A stretch of DNA of 64,000 nt from the NCBI RefSeq assembly GCF_002929495.1, contig NZ_PJJJ01000037.1:389954-453953 (forward strand), in the 5' to 3' direction. The notes beneath the pieces are model-generated. The model did not search any database. It had not been told where the DNA came from and saw only the letters and a program-made list of their open reading frames with translations. This stretch comes from Cryobacterium sp. Y82. GTDB taxonomy: Bacteria > Actinomycetota > Actinomycetes > Actinomycetales > Microbacteriaceae. Made by a program: the position numbers and the translations under genes. Shown piece after piece: positions 27,501-34,575 of this stretch. Positions within the stretch are counted from its first letter, which is position 1. Each line of letters starts with the position of its first letter.

Positions 27501-28141
27501 ACCCCGCTCGCCGAGGTGAACACGCCGCCCACGTAGACGGTGTCGCCAAAGATTGCCAAGGCCTTTACCGAGGCGTTGGCGGTCGGCGCCCAAGATGAGA
27601 CGAGCGACCCAGTGGCGGTGTCGAACGCCGCTAGGCGGTATCGGGCCACACCGCCGACGGCGGTGAAGAATCCGCCAGCATAGAGCCGGGTGCCGTCGGC
27701 GGAAGCAGCGAGCGATCGGACCGCACCGTTGAGGTCGGGATTGAAGCTCGCTACCAGGACGCCGGTCGTGAGGTTGTAGGCGAGCAGGTTGTTACGCACC
27801 ACCTCGTTTACACCGGCGGCCGAACCGGCCGGTCTGGCCCTGGTGAACTCGCCGCCGGCGTAGACGGTGTTGCCCACGATGACCTGGGACCAGACGACGC
27901 CGTTGATCTGGGCCGTGGGCAGCGCGTCGGCCGCGAAAGTCGCGGGAGTGCCGGAATCCACTGGAGCAGTGTCGGCCTGAGCGGCGAACGGCGCGGTCAG
28001 GATTCCGGCGAGCACGGCAAGGATGGTGACCAGGCTGAGCCAGCCGGCGCGCAGCGTGTGAGCAACCCGCGATCGGGGCTCGTCGCGCATCGCGACCGTG
28101 GACGGGTTTACGTGCAGGCGAGACGCAGGGAGAAGTCGCAC
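24554..28141 (-). CDS. Large secreted multidomain protein: propeller, FN3, LamG, two PKD domains, C-terminal beta-sandwich
   Basis: A 1195-residue extracellular protein. GTG at 28141 preceded by AAGGA; signal peptide ending A-Q-A at ~56. From ~65 to ~440 come propeller-like repeats with the recurring V-Y-x-G-G-x-F-T pattern, interrupted by a conserved insertion D-C-H-G-D-T-Y-S ... H-P-H-Y-C-G-N. Then an FN3 domain (~505-590), a LamG/concanavalin-like domain (~600-790), two PKD domains with W-N/D-F-G-D-G-S (~805-970), and a C-terminal sandwich with F-S-R-T-V and D-D-L-I-V (~975-1195). No sortase signal or transmembrane anchor. The first ~590 residues are paralogous to the protein at 30366. The domains suggest carbohydrate binding or matrix attachment; no catalytic site recognised. 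Confidence 0.85.
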   Translation of the reverse strand: MRLLPASRLHVNPSTVAMRDEPRSRVAHTLRAGWLSLVTILAVLAGILTAPFAAQADTAPVDSGTPATFAADALPTAQINGVVWSQVIVGNTVYAGGEFTRARPAGSAAGVNEVVRNNLLAYNLTTGVLVASFNPDLNGAVRSLAASADGTRLYAGGFFTAVGGVARYRLAAFDTATGSLVSSWAPTANASVKALAIFGDTVYVGGVFTSASGVSRNQMAAFAASNGAIRDWTGDPTGGSVNAMAISPDGTKVLIGGSFTAYNGGAAPGYGMAATDSVTGASLPWAVNAVVRNGGVNGAITSLSSSADGAFGTGYDYGIGANFEGTFRANWSDGSLVWLEDCHGDTYSVVPIAGAVYTTGHPHYCGNLGNLGGPVETSPRSYHRTLTFSMAATSTLTPNAVGSYASFTAKPSPSLLTFYPEINSGKFTGQGQGPWTITANNEYLLYGGEFTNVNNKGQQGLVRFANKAIAPNKEGPRVANAAFAASAFVPTADSLSTGTARIGWKAAFDRDNEQLSYEVLRDGVSVGTVKGLSTDWSRPAMGFTDTGLTPGQTYVYRVRVQDPFGNVKTGNPTSVTVSGSGEYNAYAKTVQSDSPSSYWPLGESSGTTAYDWAAASNETAGTGVIRNVPGALAADSGTASRFSGTSVGTAASSAFETPRGAFTVEAWMKTTTTRGGKIIGLGSAASGASTAYDRHVYMDNAGRLWFGVKPGILRTVNTTASYNDGQWHHVVASVGAAGMSLYVDGALVAQRTDTTSAAPIQGFWRIGGDNLSGWTSRPASDYIAADIDEVAVYGTALSASAIARHNSIGRSGPPANVAPTASFSSAITYRDLSVDATGSTDSDGAITSYAWNFGDGSTAIGAIATHSYAASGSYPVTLTVSDNSGASTVTTRTIDATDPPANALPTAAFSYQATPLAVATDASTSADSDGTITGYSWDFGDGSTGSGVTASHSYAVAGTYDVTLTVTDNSSASAQTRQAVVVPAVDPNTPLATDAFSRTVATGLGTADTGGAWTTTGTASNYSVSGGVGRLKAAAGGTVNAYLSGVSLLDTDMLVTTTLQQDATGSGAFTSLIGRRVGTDDYRVRMKNLSTGVVQLQLMRGATTLKAQNISGLTYTTGTEVQLRVQVIGSAPTTIRAKVWALGTPEPSAWQTTVTDSTAAMQTPGAVGLAFYLGSTATVTPVTATFDDLIVKRAN

Positions 28142-28199
28142 GATGATTCCTTACTCGGGACGAGGTGCCGGGCCGTCGGGTAGCCACCGCATTATTTGG

Positions 28200-28246
28200 A
28201 GTATAGTGAGAATCTTTCATGGATGGCTGCCCCCTATCCGGGGCAC
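28200..28246 (-). promoter_or_regulatory. Promoter and inverted repeat (copy B) of the large secreted protein gene
   Basis: Minus strand: GTGCCCC-GGATA-GGGG (28246 to 28231) lies just upstream of where a -35 would be. TATACT (28205 to 28200) is a good -10, 25 bases from the repeat. The gene starts 59 bases downstream. Confidence 0.5.
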
Positions 28247-28260
28247 AGTCGCAGGGATAC

Positions 28261-28995
28261 TCAGCGCGGGGCGGCACCCTCAAACAGCACGATCGGCACG
28301 CCTGCGGAGTAATCCACGGCGATGCGCACCTGGTCGCGCTGGTCATTCGGCACCGCGAAAACGAAGACCCCTTGCTGGGTCGCCCCCGCTGCGACCGATT
28401 CCGGGAACGGCGCCCCACCCGACGCCGTCAATTCAGTCGCCGGACTCTGCTCCGCACCGAAAAACAGGTTGACCACCGTTGAGGTCAATGACACGGCATC
28501 GGCCGTGTCATTGCGCACGGTCACGGCGAAACGCAGGGAAGGCCCACCCACCTCGCCCGGTCCGCGCGCGACCCCGTCGACGGCTTCGAGGGCGCCGATG
28601 CTGAACACCACACCCGGAACGGCCGCAGCGGAGTCGGTCAGCGGTACCGGCGCCTGCTCGGCGGGCGGAGCAGGAACGGCCGCGGCAGCCTCGGTCGGCT
28701 CGGGCGGTGCGGGCGGTGCGGGCGTTGTGGCAGTCGGAACCGCTGTAGGTGATGGGTCGGGCGATGGCACCGCTGTCGGCGTTGCCATCGTCCCCGAGCT
28801 CGGCGCAGGGCCGTTGTCACTTGCGACTGTATTCGGGCCGCCGCTGTTCGATGCGGCGACACTAGCGACCACGAGTACGACGATGAGTACTGCCAGCGCA
28901 GCGGCTGCAACGATCCACCAGAAGCGCCGCCGAGGAATCGAATTCCCACCCACGGTGGGACCTGTGTTGTTATCAACGGGGTGGCGCACTGCCAT
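28261..28995 (-). CDS. Single-pass membrane protein with extracellular DUF4352-like domain
   Basis: A 244-residue protein: a short cytoplasmic N-terminus with R-R-R-F-W-W, one helix (~residues 27-49), a Pro/Thr/Ala-rich spacer of about 70 residues (P-T-A-V-P, P-P-A-P-P-E-P-T runs), then a beta-rich domain (~120-240). That domain has V-T-V-R-N-D-T and N-L-F-F-G-A, resembling DUF4352 immunoglobulin-like domains. ATG start with GGAG seven bases upstream. Ends 119 bases before the large secreted-protein gene on the same strand. Role unknown; possibly a surface anchor or sensor for the locus. Confidence 0.75.
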   Translation of the reverse strand: MAVRHPVDNNTGPTVGGNSIPRRRFWWIVAAAALAVLIVVLVVASVAASNSGGPNTVASDNGPAPSSGTMATPTAVPSPDPSPTAVPTATTPAPPAPPEPTEAAAAVPAPPAEQAPVPLTDSAAAVPGVVFSIGALEAVDGVARGPGEVGGPSLRFAVTVRNDTADAVSLTSTVVNLFFGAEQSPATELTASGGAPFPESVAAGATQQGVFVFAVPNDQRDQVRIAVDYSAGVPIVLFEGAAPR

Positions 28996-29048
28996 GGTAA
29001 AACTCCAGGTTGCTGGTCACACGATCGGGTCAAGTTCTTGGTGTAGCT

Positions 29049-29073
29049 ATTAATACGGTGCAGTCATTAATAC
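29049..29073. repeat. Direct repeat ATTAATAC x2
   Basis: ATTAATAC at 29049-29056 and 29066-29073, a 17-base period, in the divergent region between the membrane protein at 28261 and the glycosyltransferase at 29197. The AT-rich units could be -10 elements for the leftward gene or a binding site. Confidence 0.45.
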
Positions 29074-29108
29074 ACGGGACGCGCCCGCATTCCTAGGGGG
29101 CAGCTGGA

Positions 29109-29141
29109 CCCCATACGGGGGCACCCGCTCAGGCTGTACAG
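29109..29141 (+). promoter_or_regulatory. Inverted repeat (copy C) and -10 of the glycosyltransferase at 29197
   Basis: CCCC-ATACG-GGGGCAC (29109-29124) is the reverse form of GTGCCCC-N5-GGGG. TACAGT at 29136-29141 is a plausible -10, placing the repeat over the -35 region, where a bound protein would block or replace sigma contacts. It also lies upstream of the divergent gene ending at 28261. Confidence 0.5.
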
Positions 29142-29196
29142 TGTGGAACTCCGGCATCCCCGGCAACACACCAAACACTCGACCGAGGCGACAGAC

Positions 29197-30270
29197 ATGA
29201 AATTTGCCATTTTGCACGGCAGCAATGATGCCTACGGTGCCAGCAAGGTGCTCTGCCAGGAAGTCGAGTGCTTGGTCCGCCTGGGGCATGAGGTGCTCAT
29301 CGTTGTTCCGCACACCGGTCCGTTGTCCACGGACCTTGCCCGGTTCGGCGCATCAGTTTCGGTCGTAATTGATTCGTCACTGGTAGTGCTTCGTCGAAGC
29401 AAATTGACCGACCTACTGCACCCGCTCACCTTACGACACGACGTGGCACTCGCAGACGTCGTTGTTTTGTGGACCCTGGCCCTGAGCGCCTACATCCCAC
29501 TGCTACGTCTGCGTCGCCGACGCTTCTATGTCTCGGTGCATGAACTCCTCTTAGGGCGAGTCGGCGGCCTGCTCGTGCGCACAGTGCTGGCACCCGGCAC
29601 CTTTCCGGTGTGCGCGTGCAGTGGGGCCACTGCCGAGTGGTTGCACACTCAAGGCGTTGGGTGGGACCGTCTGACTGTCACATCTCCGGTCTTCAGCGCC
29701 GTCGAAACCGTACCGATGCGTGCCGTGCACGACCCGCTGACGTTCGCTGTCGTCGGACGCGTTAACGGGCACAAGGGACATCTGGAGGTGGCCACGGCAT
29801 TTCAATCGACGACGTTGTCCGGCCGGGACTGGCGGCTCCTGCTCTTCGGCGCGCCGTATCCCGGACAGGATGAGGCTCTTCAGGACGTGATGACGCTGGT
29901 CAATCGTGACCCGCGCATCGAGTACCGCGGAGAAGCTGCCTCGGTGGCGGCCATCGCGGATGAGATCGATGCCGTGGCCTGTTTTCCGTCTACACCCGAA
30001 CCGTTCGGGTTGGTACCGATCGAAGCCTGGCGCGTCGGCCTGAGATCGGTTGGCTTCGCGGACGGCGGCGCTGGAGAAGTCCTTCCGGTAGTCGGCGGCA
30101 TTGGGGTACCGCGCACAGATTCCCCGAACCGGGACATCACCGGCGCACTCCTTGATTTGGCCGTGACGTTGAAAGAGCACCCCGCTTTGCCAGAACCTGC
30201 CGCGGTCAACGCACTTTTTTCGCAGGAGCGTCGCCGTGACCTTATTGCCCAGGTCGTCACCAGAAGCTAG
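29197..30270 (+). CDS. Glycosyltransferase family 4 protein
   Basis: A 357-residue GT-B enzyme. N-terminal M-K-F-A-I-L-H-G-S-N-D-A-Y-G-A-S-K-V and H-E-V-L-I-V-V-P-H-T-G-P form the acceptor domain. The donor domain has V-V-G-R-V-N-G-H-K-G-H-L, L-L-F-G-A-P-Y-P-G and P-S-T-P-E-P-F-G-L-V-P-I-E-A-W, the E-x7-E donor phosphate/ribose site. ATG at 29197 with GAGG eight bases upstream. Stands alone between two leftward secreted-protein genes. Confidence 0.9.
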   Translation: MKFAILHGSNDAYGASKVLCQEVECLVRLGHEVLIVVPHTGPLSTDLARFGASVSVVIDSSLVVLRRSKLTDLLHPLTLRHDVALADVVVLWTLALSAYIPLLRLRRRRFYVSVHELLLGRVGGLLVRTVLAPGTFPVCACSGATAEWLHTQGVGWDRLTVTSPVFSAVETVPMRAVHDPLTFAVVGRVNGHKGHLEVATAFQSTTLSGRDWRLLLFGAPYPGQDEALQDVMTLVNRDPRIEYRGEAASVAAIADEIDAVACFPSTPEPFGLVPIEAWRVGLRSVGFADGGAGEVLPVVGGIGVPRTDSPNRDITGALLDLAVTLKEHPALPEPAAVNALFSQERRRDLIAQVVTRS

Positions 30271-30300
30271 AAACAACACGGCACGGTCTTCCACAGCGCA

Positions 30301-30343
30301 AACCGGAAGGGACCGCCCTGTTAGCGGGCGGCCCCTTCAGGTT
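30301..30343. terminator. Bidirectional hairpin between convergent genes
   Basis: Stem AACCGGAAGGGACCGCCC against GGGCGGCCCCTTCAGGTT with a six-base loop, two internal mismatches and short T/A tracts. It lies between the glycosyltransferase (plus) and the propeller protein (minus). Confidence 0.75.
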
Positions 30344-30365
30344 TGATGCACGACTAACCACCGCG

Positions 30366-32222
30366 CTAGGCGGCTGGCACCTCGGGCAGCGGCGCGGGCG
30401 CGTCATCCGGCACCGGTTTGGTTCCTGGTTCCTGCTGCACCCCCGGTTCCGGCACGACATCCGGCACGACATCCGGCAGGGGAGCTACGTCGGGCACCGG
30501 AGCGACATCCGGCGTCAGCGTTGCGTCGGGGGCCTGCGCCGGCGCATCCGGTGTGATGGTCTGGTCGGGAGCCGTCTTGATTGCCGCGCCGGTCGCCCTG
30601 ATGCTTGCCGACGATCCGGTCACAGTATTACCGAACGGATCGGTCGCCCGCACTTGGTAGGTGTAGGTGGTGCCACCCGATCGCCCGGTGTCGGTCCAAC
30701 TTAGGGTCGGCCGCCTCCAGTCCACGGAGAGGCCCGTCTGCGTGCGCACGACGACTCCGTTTCGCAACACCTGATAGGTGAGCTGCTCGTTGTCACGGTC
30801 ATAGTTGGACTTCCAGGTGACCTTCACAGAGTTGGCACTCGGGATGCTGAGCGTGGGCCGAAAACTCGTGCCCGTGGCCTTGGGGCCTTCCTTGTCGGGC
30901 GCGATGGACGACACGGCAAAACGCGTGAGACCCTGTTGACGTTTGTTGTTCACGATGGTGAATTCGCCACCATAGAGAACGTACTGGGAGTTCGCCGCGA
31001 GGTTCCACGGGCCCTGGCCCTGCCCGGTATACGTACCGGTGTTGATGTCGGGGTAGAACGCCAGCAGGGTGGGGCACGGCCGGCCCCCGAAGTTAAAGTA
31101 ACTGCCCGTTACATTTCGAGTGATAGTGCAGGTGGCTGCTTTGCTGAAGGTCAGTGTGCGGTGATAGCTACGCGGCTTCGTCTCCGGAAACCCTCCGATA
31201 TTTCCACAGAAGTGGGCGTGGGCGGTGGTGTACACGACGTCGCCGACTGGTACAGCCGAATAAGTATCGCCGTGGCAGTCTTCGATCCAGACGATATTCC
31301 CGCTGCTCCAACTGGCCCGGAACGTTCCCTCGAACATTGCTCCCGCCCCAAAATCGTAGCCGGTGCCATAGACACCGTCGGCATCGGAGGTGAGGGAGAG
31401 GATAGCCCCGTTGGGGCCGGCATTCTTGATCAGCTTGCCAATATTCCACGCGACGGCGGCTCCGGTGCTCGAGTTCGTGGCGGCCATACCGTAGCCGGGT
31501 GCCCTAGCTCCGTTGTAGGAGGTGAATGAACCGCCGATGACGACGCGGTCGCCGTTCGGTGAGATTGTCAGCGCATTGACGGCACCATCGGGAATGGTTC
31601 CCTTCCAGGTTCCCAATGCACCCGTGGAAGCACTGAAGGATGCTGCCTTCTGACGACTCTGCCCGCTGGCCGACGTGAAACTCCCGCCGGCATACACCGT
31701 ACTGCCGAAGGCACCGAGGGCACGGACGGTGCCGTTCGCCGTCGGCGTCCAGTCGGACAGGAGCGCCCCGCTCGCCGTGCTGAATGCCGCGAGCCGCGAG
31801 CGGGAGACTCCGCCGACGGTACTGAAGCCACCACCAACGTAGATGCGGGATCCGTCGGGGGAGGCGGTAATCGCCCGCACGACACCATTCACGCTGGGAT
31901 TAAAGGATGTCATCACTCCGGTCGACAAGTTGTAGGCCATGAGATTATTGCGGGACACCTCGCTCGTTCCGGCTGCGGCTCCGGCGGGACGCGCCCGGGT
32001 GAATTCACCGCCGACGTAGACCGTATTTCCCACAATTACCTGCGACCACACGACGCCGTTGATTTGCGCTGTGGGCAGGGCATCCGCTGCGACGGTCTTA
32101 GGGGTGGAGGCACTGGGGGGCGCGGTGTCGGCCTGGGCCACTCCCGCTCCGGTAAATATCGCACTGGCCATTACGGCGAAGGCGACAACGGCTGTCACGG
32201 GGGAACGGAAACGCCACGACAT
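30366..32222 (-). CDS. Secreted propeller/FN3 protein, paralogue of the N-terminal half of the 24554 protein
   Basis: A 618-residue extracellular protein. Signal peptide to ~31 (ends A-Q-A-D-T-A-P); propeller repeats V-Y-V-G-G-E-F-T, I-Y-V-G-G-G-F-S, V-Y-A-G-G-S-F-T and V-V-I-G-G-S-F-T (~45-430) with the same Cys/His insertion (D-C-H-G-D-T-Y-S and H-A-H-F-C-G-N). Then an FN3 domain (~450-545), and a ~70-residue tail of P-D-V and P-E-P repeats. It lacks the LamG, PKD and C-terminal sandwich of its paralogue. ATG at 32222 with GAGG seven bases upstream; TATACT (32284-32279, minus) is a likely -10. The Pro/Asp tail resembles wall-spanning spacers. Function unknown. Confidence 0.85.
   Translation of the reverse strand: MSWRFRSPVTAVVAFAVMASAIFTGAGVAQADTAPPSASTPKTVAADALPTAQINGVVWSQVIVGNTVYVGGEFTRARPAGAAAGTSEVSRNNLMAYNLSTGVMTSFNPSVNGVVRAITASPDGSRIYVGGGFSTVGGVSRSRLAAFSTASGALLSDWTPTANGTVRALGAFGSTVYAGGSFTSASGQSRQKAASFSASTGALGTWKGTIPDGAVNALTISPNGDRVVIGGSFTSYNGARAPGYGMAATNSSTGAAVAWNIGKLIKNAGPNGAILSLTSDADGVYGTGYDFGAGAMFEGTFRASWSSGNIVWIEDCHGDTYSAVPVGDVVYTTAHAHFCGNIGGFPETKPRSYHRTLTFSKAATCTITRNVTGSYFNFGGRPCPTLLAFYPDINTGTYTGQGQGPWNLAANSQYVLYGGEFTIVNNKRQQGLTRFAVSSIAPDKEGPKATGTSFRPTLSIPSANSVKVTWKSNYDRDNEQLTYQVLRNGVVVRTQTGLSVDWRRPTLSWTDTGRSGGTTYTYQVRATDPFGNTVTGSSASIRATGAAIKTAPDQTITPDAPAQAPDATLTPDVAPVPDVAPLPDVVPDVVPEPGVQQEPGTKPVPDDAPAPLPEVPAA
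30446..30525. repeat. Degenerate repeats encoding the P-D-V tail
   Basis: Repeated cggcacgacatc and gacatccggc units inside the 30366 gene encode P-D-V-V and P-D-V-A-P units of the C-terminal tail. Confidence 0.7.
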
Positions 32223-32464
32223 AAAGGAGCCTCATCTTCTCGTTTTAGGGGGCTCGGGTCGACCCCAGCAATTTTCGAAGTATACTCAGTTTTCCGCTTT
32301 CTCCTACCGCAAAATAGCAGTTGCATCCCCAAGATGAACGAGCCGCACAGCACCCTAGTCAGGCCAGCCAATAAACGTTAGGATTTCTCATTGCCTCCCC
32401 TGACCCTCCTCTACTCGACTGCTGCCGCCCTCGCTGGGTGGCCTGAAAGAAATCTGAGTACTTT

Positions 32465-32983
32465 ATGGCTGCAGGACAGTCCTTTTCCCCGGATTCAGAC
32501 ATCAATTCAACGAGACCTCTCCGCATCGGCTATGCCGCAGGCGCTTTCGATCTTTTTCACGTGGGCCACCTCAATATTCTTAAGCACGCCAAAAGCCAGT
32601 GCGACTACCTGATCGCTGGCGTCGTGTCCGACGAAATGCTGGAGCTGACCAAGGGCGTCACCCCGGTCGTTCCACTGTTCGAGCGCCTTGAGATTGTGCG
32701 GCATATTTCATTCGTCGATGAGGCCGTCGCCGAAGTCGTGCAAGACAAGATGGAGACGTGGCGTCAGCTGCGTTTCGATGTCTTCTTTAAAGGCGACGAC
32801 TGGCGAGGAACCCCACGTGGCATGCACCTCGAGCGCCAGTTCGCCGCTGTCGGCGTTGATGTGGTCTATTTTCCATACACAGTGAACACCTCGAGCACGA
32901 TGTTGCGTCGAGCCCTGGACGCGCTGACGCGACCGGATGCCGCTTCCCGCTGGCAGGCCCGAGCGATTGAAGGCACTTCCTAG
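32465..32983 (+). CDS. TagD-like cytidylyltransferase (glycerol-3-phosphate cytidylyltransferase family)
   Basis: A 172-residue nucleotidyltransferase. G-A-F-D-L-F-H-V-G-H holds the HxGH active-site motif at residues ~33-36. The loop F-F-K-G-D-D-W and the C-terminal N-T-S-S-T-M-L-R-R match the TagD counterpart of R-T-x-G-I-S-T-T. It should make a CDP-alcohol, in the family usually CDP-glycerol, from CTP and the alcohol phosphate. A CDP-alcohol-using transferase is encoded at 19026 in the same locus. An N-terminal ~20-residue polar extension is unusual. The ribosome-binding site is weak (GAAAGAAA). Followed by a strong terminator. Confidence 0.88.
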   Translation: MAAGQSFSPDSDINSTRPLRIGYAAGAFDLFHVGHLNILKHAKSQCDYLIAGVVSDEMLELTKGVTPVVPLFERLEIVRHISFVDEAVAEVVQDKMETWRQLRFDVFFKGDDWRGTPRGMHLERQFAAVGVDVVYFPYTVNTSSTMLRRALDALTRPDAASRWQARAIEGTS

Positions 32984-33012
32984 CATCGAACAAGCTCCCC
33001 GGAATGGCGGGA

Positions 33013-33054
33013 GGGCGGGTTCCTCGTGCAGCGCACAAGGAACCCGCCCTTTTT
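33013..33054 (+). terminator. Terminator after the TagD-like gene
   Basis: 12-bp perfect stem GGGCGGGTTCCT / AGGAACCCGCCC (33013-33024 with 33038-33049) followed by five T. Confidence 0.9.
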
Positions 33055-33075
33055 AGTGATTCCTGGTCGCCCCGG

Positions 33076-34332
33076 TCACCCGGCGTGAACCACGACCAGG
33101 GTGTCATCGGGCGTGTAATAGTTGCGCGCCATCTTCACCTTCGTGGACGAACGCGCAATCACCGCACAATCGTCGACCCGAGTATTGCGACCAAAAGTAT
33201 TATCCGTGATGACCACGCCACGCAGGGGGCCGTGACTTTTCTCAGCGAGGTTGATCGAGCATCCGCCACCGTCGACGACATTGTCCGTGATGGTGAGGTT
33301 CTCTACGTCACCGCGGTCCTGGGTGACCTGCACGGACGCGTTCCAGGCGTCGGTCAACCGATTGCCTTCGATGAGGATGTTGGACCCTTCCTGGATTTGG
33401 ATGGCATCGTCATGACTCGGCGTGCCGCCCTGGTTCGGGTCCCTCTCGTAGTGCAGGTTGTCATGAAGCCATGAGTCCGTGATGGCAACGTTTCCGCCCG
33501 TGATGTGAATACCGTCAATGACACCGTGAATGTTGAGGCGCGTTGCCTCAAAGTTGTAGCCGTAGATTCCCTGAACATCGGGTGATGGCGTGGATGGGAA
33601 CAGCTCGGTGTCGATGATGCGCAGATTTTCGTAGCCGCCGAGATTGCCGATGAGGGCCATCGGCCCGTTCAGATCTCGTCCGCGCACGATCGAGTTCCTG
33701 ATCGTGACATTGGGCGCTTCGACTTTAACCATGCCGCGAATGTCGAGGCCATCAATGACGGTTCCGGCCCGCGTGATGGTCAGGTCGCCGTTGTGCACCG
33801 TCAAATCGGTGCCGGCCGGTACACCGGTGTTGCGCTCGTTGGGTGTGCCGCCGGTTGACGGCGGCGAGGGTGCCGGAACGGGTGCCGGCACCGGCGCGGG
33901 CCGCGGGACAGGCACCGGTGCGGGGGTAGGGGACGGAACCGGAACGGGAGCCGGGGCCGGCACCGGCACCGGCGCGGGCACGGGCACGGGCACGGGAGCG
34001 GGAGCGGGCTGGGGGTCCGGGCCCACAATCGGATCCGGAGCCGGCGAGACCGGCGGAAACAACTTCGCCATGAGCCAGCGCAATTGGGCCGGGGTCAGGC
34101 CCAATCCCGGAGTGGTTTCGGCCACGGGGGGGGCCGCGGGCTCGGCACCCCACGGCGTGATCGCATACTCCTCTCCTGGCTGTTGTGCGGCCTGGGCCGG
34201 ACCGATGCCAACGAGGGCGTAGATCAGCCCCAGCGCAACAGCGGCGACAGCCGTCGCGCGCGCGCGACGGAAGGGAGAACGAGCTTCCTTGAGGGCGGGC
34301 AAGCCAGTAAACATATTCGGGTTGAGTTTCAT
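33076..34332 (-). CDS. Secreted right-handed beta-helix protein with Pro-Val-Ala linker
   Basis: A 418-residue protein from the ATG at 34332. The signal peptide (~residues 25-48) ends A-Q-A. A 50-residue P-A-P-V-P-V linker lies at ~115-170, then a parallel beta-helix (~185-418) with repeated N-x-T-I-x-(N/D)-S turns. Its core S-H-D-D-A-I-Q-I-Q resembles the D-D-x-I-x-I segment of GH28-type beta-helix enzymes, so it may cleave or modify a polysaccharide (inference). No strong Shine-Dalgarno sequence is seen. Paralogous to the protein encoded next to it at 34576. Confidence 0.82.
   Translation of the reverse strand: MKLNPNMFTGLPALKEARSPFRRARATAVAAVALGLIYALVGIGPAQAAQQPGEEYAITPWGAEPAAPPVAETTPGLGLTPAQLRWLMAKLFPPVSPAPDPIVGPDPQPAPAPVPVPVPAPVPVPAPAPVPVPSPTPAPVPVPRPAPVPAPVPAPSPPSTGGTPNERNTGVPAGTDLTVHNGDLTITRAGTVIDGLDIRGMVKVEAPNVTIRNSIVRGRDLNGPMALIGNLGGYENLRIIDTELFPSTPSPDVQGIYGYNFEATRLNIHGVIDGIHITGGNVAITDSWLHDNLHYERDPNQGGTPSHDDAIQIQEGSNILIEGNRLTDAWNASVQVTQDRGDVENLTITDNVVDGGGCSINLAEKSHGPLRGVVITDNTFGRNTRVDDCAVIARSSTKVKMARNYYTPDDTLVVVHAG
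33869..34020. repeat. Low-complexity GC-rich repeat encoding the Pro-Val-Ala linker
   Basis: Runs of ccggcaccgg, cgggcacggg and gggagccgg units; on the minus strand they read P-A-P-V-P-V-P. In-frame slippage would vary linker length. Confidence 0.85.
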
Positions 34333-34575
34333 AGAGGCAATTTCGTGTCCTGCACACGTTTCGGGGCGTGTTGGGCGGGGCAGCTGAAGGGAGCCGCCGG
34401 TCGTGGGTACAGCATTCCGTATCGACAAGAGCGGGTCAAACGGAAGGTTATGAATACCTTGAGGCGCGCGTGGACGCTTGGAGTGCCAGCCCGGCTGGGG
34501 TTCACCGAGGGCCGCGCCGCGACGACGCGCCATAGCGGCGCGCCATCGCGAATCGTGGGGCAGGCGAAGGGCGGT

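Noticed and set aside
33869..34020. Possible CRISPR-like or satellite repeat
   Set aside because: The units are in frame and encode a Pro-Val-Ala linker; there are no spacers of constant size.
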